A model generated the notes under the pieces. That model saw only the letters and a program-made list of their open reading frames with translations. It did no database searches and was not told the origin of the DNA. Of a DNA stretch of 64,000 nt, positions 55,851-64,000 are shown piece after piece. This DNA comes from Acholoe squamosa (lineage: Eukaryota; Annelida; Polychaeta; Phyllodocida; Polynoidae): assembly GCA_949317995.1 (NCBI GenBank), contig OX439049.1, forward strand, positions 64,903,247 through 64,967,246. The letters run 5' to 3'. A program made the translations under genes and the position numbers. The stretch's first letter is position 1, and every line of letters starts with the position of its first letter.

Positions 55851-56550
55851 GTATCTGACGGTATGGGCGTTAGGGGATGTACAAGGTTTCTACCAATATT
55901 TGGAAAAAAAAACTCATTTCTATGTGTGGCACAGAGTTCAGGTGGCTGCTTTTAGTTATCAATTATACACCGGGATCATACACAAGTGATAGCCTACATT
56001 TTGTTCTCATTCATTGACAAACTATTAAACCTGAACCACTAAGAGGACAACCTCTAAGGCCAGTGACAAGTCTTCATGAGATCTGTCAATAAATATATTG
56101 ACCTGGAATAAGTGTCCCATGTATAAATACTAGTAAAGCTGGATAATGAAATTTTCTCAGACAAGCTGAGACAGAGGGCCCTAGCATGATGACAGTTGTT
56201 CTTGTATTTTCCACCAGATGTCCTCAGTGTGTTAGCGTCCCCTTGTGCATCCTCTTATGCCCTGGCGTCAAAGTTGCTCAGCAAACCTTGCCAAATGTGT
56301 TATCATTTGTTAAAGTAATTTGATACCTTGTTAATGCTGAGAAAGAAATATTTAAATATCCTGGCCAATTTTGAATGCAAGGTTTGGGCTAAACTATATC
56401 AAAATGCTGAGGAAACCGTGCAGAACCTTATAAATCATGTCTAACTTCCCAGAGGCACAACACCACTTATTAAACGTTGTCTGAGTGGCTAGTCAGCTTG
56501 CAGCCCTTACTAATAATTCAGTCAACACTCAGTTGCTGGAAATGATTTGG
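55851..56550. other. Spacer, no gene seen
   Basis: Ordinary AT-rich sequence without a domain-bearing open frame or recognised repeat. Confidence 0.6.
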
Positions 56551-59500
56551 CTGTGCAGCTCTGCATCAAAAGCCCTTACTAACCAGAATTGTACAGCTCT
56601 GCATCAAAAGCCCTTACTAACCAGGATTGTGCAGCTCTGCATCAAAAGCCCTTACTAACCAGGATTGTGCAGCTCTGCATCAAAAGCCCTTACTAACCAG
56701 GATTGTGCAGCTCTGCATCAAAAGCCCTTACTGAGCAGGATTGTACAGCTCTGCATCAAAAGCCCTTACTAACCAGGACTGTACAGCTCTGCATCAAAAG
56801 CCCTTACTAACCAGGATTGTACAGCTCTGCATCAAAAGCCCTTACTAAGCAGGATTGTACAGCTCTGCATCAAAAGCCCTTACTAAGCAGGATTGTACAG
56901 CTCTGCATCAAAAGCCCTTACTAATCAGGAGTGTACAGCTCTGCATCAAAAGCCCTTACTAAGCAGGACTGTACAGCTCTGCATCAAAAGCCCTTACTAA
57001 GCAGGACTGTACAGCTCTGCATCAAAAGCCCTTACTAAGCAGGATTGTACAGCTCTGCATCAAAAGCCCTTACTAAGCAGGATTGTACAGCTCTGCATCA
57101 AAAGCCCTTACTAATCAGGAGTGTACAGCTCTGCATCAAAAGCCCTTACTAAGCAGGATTGTACAGCTCTGCATCAAAAGCCCTTACTAAGCAGGACTGT
57201 ACAGCTCTGCATCAAAAGCCCTTACTAAGCAGGATTGTACAGCTCTGCATCAAAAGCACTTCCTAGGCAGGATTGTACAGCTCTGCATCAAAAGCCCTTT
57301 CTAGGCAGGATTGTACAGCTCTGCATCAAAAGCCCTTTCTAGGCAGGATTGTACAGCTCTGCATCAAAAGCCCTTACTAAGCAGGATTGTGCAGCTCTGC
57401 ATCAAAAGCCCTTCCTAATCAGGATTGTACAGCTCTGCATCAAAAGCCCTTTCTAGGCAGGATTGTACAGCTCTGCATCAAAAGCCCTTTCTAGGCAGGA
57501 TTGTGCAGCTCTGCATCAAAAGCCCTTCCTAACCAGGATTGTACAGCTCTGCATCAAAAGCCCTTACTAACCAGGATTGTACAGCTCTGCATCAAAAGCC
57601 CTTACTAAGCAGGATTGTGCAGCTCTGCATCAAAAGCCCTTACTAACCAGGATTGTACAGCTCTGCATCAAAAGCCCTTACTAACCAGGATTGTACAGCT
57701 CTGCATCAAAAGCCCTTACTAACCAGGATTGTGCAGCTCTGCATCAAAAGCCCTTCCTAACCAGGATTGTACAGCTCTGCATCAAAAGCCCTTACTAATC
57801 AGGATTGTGCAGCTCTGCATCAAAAGCCCTTACTAACCAGGATTGTGCAGCTCTGCATCAAAAGCCCTTACTAAGCAGGATTGTACAGCTCTGCATCAAA
57901 AGCCCTTACTAACCAGGATTGTGCAGCTCTGCATCAAAAGCCCTTCCTAATCAGGATTGTACAGCTCTGCATCAAAAGCCCTTACTAAGCAGGACTGTAC
58001 AGCTCTGCATCAAAAGCCCTTACTAAGCAGGACTGTACAGCTCTGCATCAAAAGCCCTTACTAACCAGGATTGTACAGCTCTGCATCAAAAGCCCTTACT
58101 AAGCAGGACTGTACAGCTCTGCATCAAAAGCCCTTCCTAATCAGGAGTGTACAGCTCTGCATCAAAAGCCCTTACTAAGCAGGACTGTACAGCTCTGCAT
58201 CAAAAGCCCTTACTAAGCAGGATTGTACAGCTCTGCATCAAAAGCTCTTACTAACCAGGATTGTACAGCTCTGCATCAAAAGCCCTTACTAAGCAGGACT
58301 GTACAGCTCTGCATCAAAAGCCCTTCCTAATCAGGAGTGTACAGCTCTGCATCAAAAGCCCTTACTAAGCAGGACTGTACAGCTCTGCATCAAAAGCCCT
58401 TACTAACCAGGATTGTGCAGCTCTGCATCAAAAGCCCTTACTAACCAGGATTATGCAGCTATGCATCAAAAGCCCTTACCAAGCAGGATTGTGCAGCTCT
58501 GCATCAAAAGCACTTCCTAGGCAGGATTGTGCAGCTCTGCATCAAAAGCACTTCCTAAGCAGGATTGTACAGCTCTGCATCAAAAGCCCTTACTAACCAG
58601 GATTGTACAGCTCTGCATCAAAAGCCCTTACTAACCAGGATTGTGCAGCTCTGCATCAAAAGCCCTTACTAACCAGGATTGTACAGCTCTGCATCAAAAG
58701 CGCTTACTAACCAGGATTGTGCAGCTCTGCATCAAAAGCACTTCCTAGGCAGGATTGTACAGCTCTGCATCAAAAGCCCTTACTAAGCAGGATTGTACAG
58801 CTCTGTATCAAAAGCCCTTACTAACCAGGATTGTGCAGCTCTGCATCAAAAGCCCTTACTAAGCAGGACTGTACAGCTCTGCATCAAAAGCCCTTACTAA
58901 CCAGGATTGTACAGCTCTGCATCAAAAGCCCTTACTAATCAGGATTGTACAGCTCTGCATCAAAAGCACTTCCTAGGCAGGATTGTGCAGCTCTGCATCA
59001 AAAGCCCTTACTAACCAGGATTGTGCAGCTCTGCATCAAAAGCCCTTACTAACCAGGATTGTGCAGCTCTGCATCAAAAGCTCTTACTAACCAGGATTGT
59101 ACAGCTCTGCATCAAAAGCCCTTACTAATCAGGATTGTGCAGCTCTGCATCAAAAGCACTTCCTAGGCAGGATTGTACAGCTCTGCATCAAAAGCACTTC
59201 CTAGGCAGGATTGTACAGCTCTGCATCAAAAGCACTTCCTAGGCAGGATTGTACAGCTCTGCATCAAAAGCACTTCCTAGGCAGGATTGTACAGCTCTGC
59301 ATCAAAAGCCCTTCCTAATCAGGAGTGTACAGCTCTGCATCAAAAGCCCTTACTAACCAGGATTGTGCAGCTATGCATCAAAAGCCCTTACTAAGCAGGA
59401 TTGTGCAGCTCTGCATCAAAAGCCCTTACTAACCAGGATTGTGCAGCTCTGCATCAAAAGCCCTTCCTAGGCAGGATTGTGCAGCTCTGCATCAAAAGCA

Positions 59501-61158
59501 CTTCCTAGGCAGGATTGTGCAGCTCTGCATCAAAAGCCCTTACTAAGCAGGACTGTACAGCTCTGCATCAAAAGCCCTTACTAAGCAGGACTGTACAGCT
59601 CTGCATCAAAAGCCCTTACTAAGCAGGACTGTACAGCTCTGCATCAAAAGCACTTACTAATCAGGATTGTACAGCTCTGCATCAAAAGCACTTCCTAGGC
59701 AGGATTGTGCAGCTCTGCATCAAAAGCACTTCCTAGGCAGGATTGTACAGCTCTGCATCAAAAGCACTTCCTAGGCAGGATTGTACAGCTCTGCATCAAA
59801 AGCACTTCCTAGGCAGGATTGTACAGCTCTGCATCAAAAGCACTTCCTAGGCAGGATTGTACAGCTCTGCATCAAAAGCACTTCCTAGGCAGGATTGTAC
59901 AGCTCTGCATCAAAAGCCCTTCCTAATCAGGAGTGTACAGCTCTGCATCAAAAGCCCTTACTAATCAGGATTGTGCAGCTCTGCATCAAAAGCCCTTACT
60001 AACCAGGATTGTACAGCTCTGCATCAAAAGCCCTTACTAATCAAGATTGTGCAGCTCTGCATCAAAAGCCCTTACTAAGCAGGATTGTACAGCTCTGCAT
60101 CAAAAGCCCTTACTAACCAGGATTGTACAGCTCTGCATCAAAAGCCCTTACTAAGCAGGATTGTGCAGCTCTGCATCAAAAGCCCTTACTAATCAGGACT
60201 GTACAGCTCTGCATCAAAAGCCCTTACTAAGCAGGATTGTGCAGCTCTGCATCAAAAGCCCTTACTAACCAGGATTGTGCAGCTCTGCATCAAAAGCCCT
60301 TACTAAGCAGGACTGTACAGCTCTGCATCAAAAGCCCTTACTAACCAGGATTGTACAGCTCTGCATCAAAAGCCCTTACTAATCAGGATTGTACAGCTCT
60401 GCATCAAAAGCACTTCCTAGGCAGGATTGTACAGCTCTGCATCAAAAGCACTTCCTAGGCAGGATTGTACAGCTCTGCATCAAAAGCCCTTACTAACCAG
60501 GATTGTGCAGCTCTGCATCAAAAGCCCTTACTAATCAGGACTGTACAGCTCTGCATCAAAAGCCCTTACTAAGCAGGATTGTACAGCTCTGCATCAAAAG
60601 CACTTCCTAGGCAGGATTGTGCAGCTCTGCATCAAAAGCACTTCCTAGGCAGGATTGTGCAGCTCTGCATCAAAAGCCCTTACTAACCAGGATTGTGTAG
60701 CTCTGCATCAAAAGCCCTTACTAAGCAGGACTGTACAGCTCTGCATCAAAAGCCCTTACTAACCAGGATTGTACAGCTCTGCATCAAAAGCACTTCCTAG
60801 GCAGGATTGTACAGCTCTGCATCAAAAGCCCTTACTAAGCAGGACTGTACAGCTCTGCATCAAAAGCCCTTACTAAGCAGGATTGTACAGCTCTGCATCA
60901 AAAGCCCTTACTTAGCAGGATTGTGCAGCTCTGCATCAAAAGCCCTTACTAACCAGGATTGTGCAGCTCTGCATCAAAAGCCCTTACTAAGCAGGATTGT
61001 ACAGCTCTGCATCAAAAGCCCTTACTAATCAGGATTGTGCAGCTATGCATCAAAAGCCCTTACTAACCAGGATTCTACAGCTCTGCATCAAAAGCCCTTA
61101 CTAACCAGGATTCTACAGCTCTGCAACAAAAGCCCTTACTAACCAGGATTCTACAGCT
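56551..61158. repeat. 38-bp satellite array (about 121 units)
   Basis: Unit: GATTGTACAGCTCTGCATCA then AAAGCCCTTACTAACCAG, strictly 38 bp. Variation is concentrated at a few positions: TACAGC/TGCAGC, GATTG/GACTG/GAGTG and the 3' tetrad (AACC, AAGC, AATC, or CTAGGC with CACTTC). The CACTTCCTAGGC type occurs in runs. The CAGCTCTGCATCAAAAGC core is nearly invariant. Confidence 0.97.
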
Positions 61159-61499
61159 CTGATTTGTGGCTATTGCTGCAGGGCTGTAAAGATAGTTCTT
61201 ATTAAGGACCTTCCATGTAGTGCCTTATGAAACCTGCATATCAAGTCATGATTAGTAGTTTATCAGACGCGTCTTAATAAGGTCTAATTGTGTAGTGTTT
61301 AATACAGGCTGCATACAAGCTACTAACAGAAGCTGCAACTGCAGGGCTTCAGAAACAGTGCATATTCAGGGCTTTCCATCGTGAGCTTTTAAGGGCTACG
61401 TATGAAGACCTTATTAGTCAATTATTTGACATAATTTAATAAGGCCAGATTATGAAGTGTCTAATAAGGGATACACACATGATCTTAATAGTAGCTGGA
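61159..61499. other. Spacer between the 38-bp and 25-bp satellites
   Basis: No gene. It contains degenerate, loosely repeated phrases (TTAATAAGG, GGGCTGTAAAG, AGTGTTTAATA) at irregular spacing. Confidence 0.55.
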
Positions 61500-64000
61500 A
61501 CTGAAGGGATGCTAAAGTAAGTCTTACTGAGGGCTGTTAAAGTAAGTCTTACTGAGGGCAGCTAAAGTAAGTCTTACTGAGGGCAGCAACAGTAAGTCTT
61601 ACTGAGGGCAGCTAAAGTAAGTCTTACTGAGGGCAGCTAAAGTAAGTCTTACTGAGGGCAGCTAAAGTAAGTCTTACTGAGGGCTGTTAAAGTAAGTCTT
61701 ACTGAGGGCAGCTAAAGTAAGTCTTACTGAGGGCTGGTAAAGTAAGTCTTACTGAGGGCAGCTAAAGTAAGTCTTACTGAGGGCAGCTAAAGTAAGTCTT
61801 ACTGAGGGCAGCTAAAATAAGTCTTACTGAGGGCAGCTAAAGTAAGTCTTACTGAGAGCAGCTAAAGTAAGTCTTACTGAGGGCAGCTAAAATAAGTCTT
61901 ACTGAAGGCTGTTAAAGTAAGTCTTACTGAGGGCAGCTAAAGTAAGTCTTACTGAGGGCTGGTAAAGTAAGTCTTACTGAGGGCTGGTAAAGTAAGTCTT
62001 ACTGAGGGCAGCTAAAGTAAGTCTTACTGAGGGCTGTTAAAGTAAGTCTCACTGAGGGCAGCTAAAGTAAGTCTTACTGAGGGCAGCAACAGTAAGTCTT
62101 ACTGAGGGCAGCTAAAGTAAGTCTTACTGAGGGCAGCTAAAGTAAGTCTTACTGAGGGCAGCTAAAGTAAGTCTTACTGAGGGCTGTTAAAGTAAGTCTT
62201 ACTGAGGGCAGCTAAAGTAGGTCTTACTGAGGGCTGGTAAAGTAAGTCTTACTGAGGGCAGCTAAAGTAAGTCTTACTGAGGGCAGCTAAAGTAAGTCTT
62301 ACTGAGGGCAGCTAAAGTAAGTCTTACTGAGGGCTGTTAAAGTAAGTCTTACTGAGGGCAGCAACAGTAAGTCTCACTGAGGGCAGCTAAAGTAAGTCTT
62401 ACTGAGGGCAGCTAAAGTAAGTCTTGCTGAGTGCAGTTAAAGTACGTCTTACTGAGGGCAGCTAAAGTACGTCTTACTGAGGGCAGCTAAAGTAAGTCTC
62501 ACTGAGGGCAGCTAAAGTAAGTCTTACTGAGGGCAGCTAAATTAAGTCTTACTGAGGGCAGCTAAAGTAAGTCTTACTGAGGGCAGCTAAAGTAAGTCTT
62601 ACTGAGGGCTGGTAAAGTAAGTCTCACTGAGGGATGCTAAAGTACGTCTTACTGAGGGCAGCTAAAGTAAGTCTTACTGAGGGCAGCTAAAGTTAGTCTC
62701 ACTGAGGGATGCTAAAGTAAGTCTCACTGAGGGCAGCTAAAGTAAGTCTTACTGAGGGCAGCTAAAGTAAGTCTTACTGAGGGATGCTAAAGTAAGTCTT
62801 ACTGAGGGCAGCTAAAGTAAGTCTTACTGAGGGCAGCAACAGTAAGTCTCACTGAGGGATGCTAAAGTAAGTCTTACTGAGGGCAGCTAAAGTAAGTCTT
62901 ACTGAATGCAGCAACAGTAAGTCTCACTGAGGGATGTTAAAGTAAGTCTTACTGAAGGCAGCTAAAGTAAGTCTTACTGAGGGCAGCAACAGTAAGTCTT
63001 ACTGAGGACAGCTAAAGTAAGTCTCACTGAGGGCAGCAACAGTAAGTCTTACTGAGGACAGCTAAAGTAAGTCTTACTGAGTGCAGTTAAAGTACGTCTT
63101 ACTGAGGGCAGCTAAAGTACGTCTTACTGAGGGCAGCTAAAGTAAGTCTCACTGAGGGCAGCTAAAGTATGTCTTACTGAGGGCAGCTAAATTAAGTCGT
63201 ACTGAGGGCAGCTAAAGTAAGTCTTACTGAGGGCAGCTAAAGTAAGTCTTACTGAGGGCAGCTAAAGTAAGTCTCACTGAGGACAGCTAAAGTAAGTCTT
63301 ACTGAGTGCAGTTAAAGTAAGTCTCACTGAGGGCAGCTAAAGTAAGTCTTACTGAGGGCAGCTAAAGTAAGTCTTACTGAGGGCAGCTAAAGTAAGTCTT
63401 ACTGAGGGCAGCACTAGCAAGTCTTACTGAGGGCAGCTAAAGTAAGTCTTACTGAGGGCAGCTAAAGTAAGTCTTACTGAGGACAGCTAAAGTAAGTCTT
63501 ACTGAGTGCAGCTAAAGTAAGTCTTACTGAGGGCAGCTAAAGTAAGTCTTACTGAGGGCAGGTAAAGTAAGTCTCACTGAGGGCAGCAACAGTAAGCCTT
63601 ACTGAGGGCAGCTAAAGTAAGTCTTACTGAGGGCTGGTAAAGTAAGTCTTACTGAGAGCAGCTAAAGTAAGTCTTACTGAGGGCTGTTAAAGTAAGTCTT
63701 ACTGAGGGCAGCTAAAGTACGTCTTACTGAGGGCAGCTAAAGTAAGTCTTGCTGAGTGCAGTTAAAGTAAGTCTTACTGAGTGCAGTTAAAGTAAGTCTT
63801 ACTGAGGGCAGCTAAAGTAAGTCTTACTGGGGGCAGCTAAAGTAAGTCTTACTGAGGGCAGCTAAAGTAAGTCTTACTGAGGGCAGCTAAAGTAAGTCTC
63901 ACTGAGGGCAGCAACAGTAAGTCTTACTGAGGGCAGCTAAAGTAAGTCTTACTGAGGACAGCTAAAGTAAGTCTTACTGAGGGCAGCTAAAGTAAGTCTT
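61500..64000. repeat. 25-bp satellite array (about 100 units, runs off the window)
   Basis: Unit: AGTAAGTCTTACTGAGGG plus CAGCTAA, 25 bp. Each unit contains the palindrome AGTAAG-T-CTTACT and a GTAAGT that equals a consensus 5' splice site. Variants GGCTGTTAA, GGCTGGTAA, GGCAGCAAC and GGATGCTAA recur in mixed order, suggesting higher-order blocks. The array is open at 64000. Confidence 0.97.

Noticed and set aside
60807-61028. 73-codon repetitive frame in the 38-bp satellite
   Set aside because: Chance openness of satellite units.

Overview
The window is nuclear DNA from an invertebrate animal; a marine mollusc, probably a gastropod, is my best guess. The only host-type gene is a three-copy family for a short secreted Gly/Tyr/His-rich protein of shell-matrix or mucus type, with a canonical TATA box and GT-AG intron. 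Short dispersed repeats beginning GTGAGTGAGTGAG...TTTAACGCC are a style common in mollusc genomes. Nothing here is bacterial. The species call is inference.

About nine tenths of the window is duplicated, mobile or tandemly repeated DNA. Segmental-duplication copy A (1 to about 8976) and copy B (23781 to about 30655) are direct repeats, nearly identical over the first 3.6 kb. A third, more diverged copy C is inverted (40563-42803, continuing at 55586-55850) and is split by a complete Ty3/gypsy LTR retrotransposon at 42804-55585. Each copy carries one Gly-rich gene with the whole coding sequence in exon 1, an intron just after the stop codon, and an exon 2 that is all 3' UTR. Each also has a TTAA-flanked, piggyBac-like MITE about 90 bp upstream of the TATA box and a 69-bp minisatellite inside the intron.

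Between copies A and B lies a nested LINE cluster (8977-17534). An outer Jockey/CR1-type LINE has its reverse transcriptase split by a 2.6-kb TA-flanked DNA transposon, which itself contains a head-to-head pair of smaller MITEs. A second, internally deleted LINE copy sits in the outer 3' UTR. Its ORF1 joins a LINE nucleic-acid-binding segment to the start of a NADAR (ADP-ribose-processing) domain. Between copies B and C lie a hairpin element, a MITE, a 183-bp SINE-like repeat with a 13-bp target-site duplication, a decayed Ty3/gypsy relic (32299-36705) and a 46-bp satellite.

The 12.8-kb retrotransposon at 42804-55585 is on the minus strand. Its 377-bp LTRs differ at 6 sites by eye, its target-site duplication is CTAT, and its primer-binding site fits tRNA-His. 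It has an unusually long coiled-coil Gag, protease, RT, RNase H and integrase, and then an extra reading frame of about 1000 codons in the env position. That frame has two C2H2-like zinc fingers and no membrane features. The copy carries about eight coding lesions, including a 33-nt deletion that shortens the integrase DDE spacing.

Six satellites account for much of the rest: 44 bp (5074-7683), 62 bp (17583-18475), 23 bp (both duplication copies), 46 bp (37793-39625), 38 bp (56551-61158, about 121 units) and 25 bp (about 61500 to the window end, about 100 units). At least two appear to be built from pieces of dispersed elements found elsewhere in the window.
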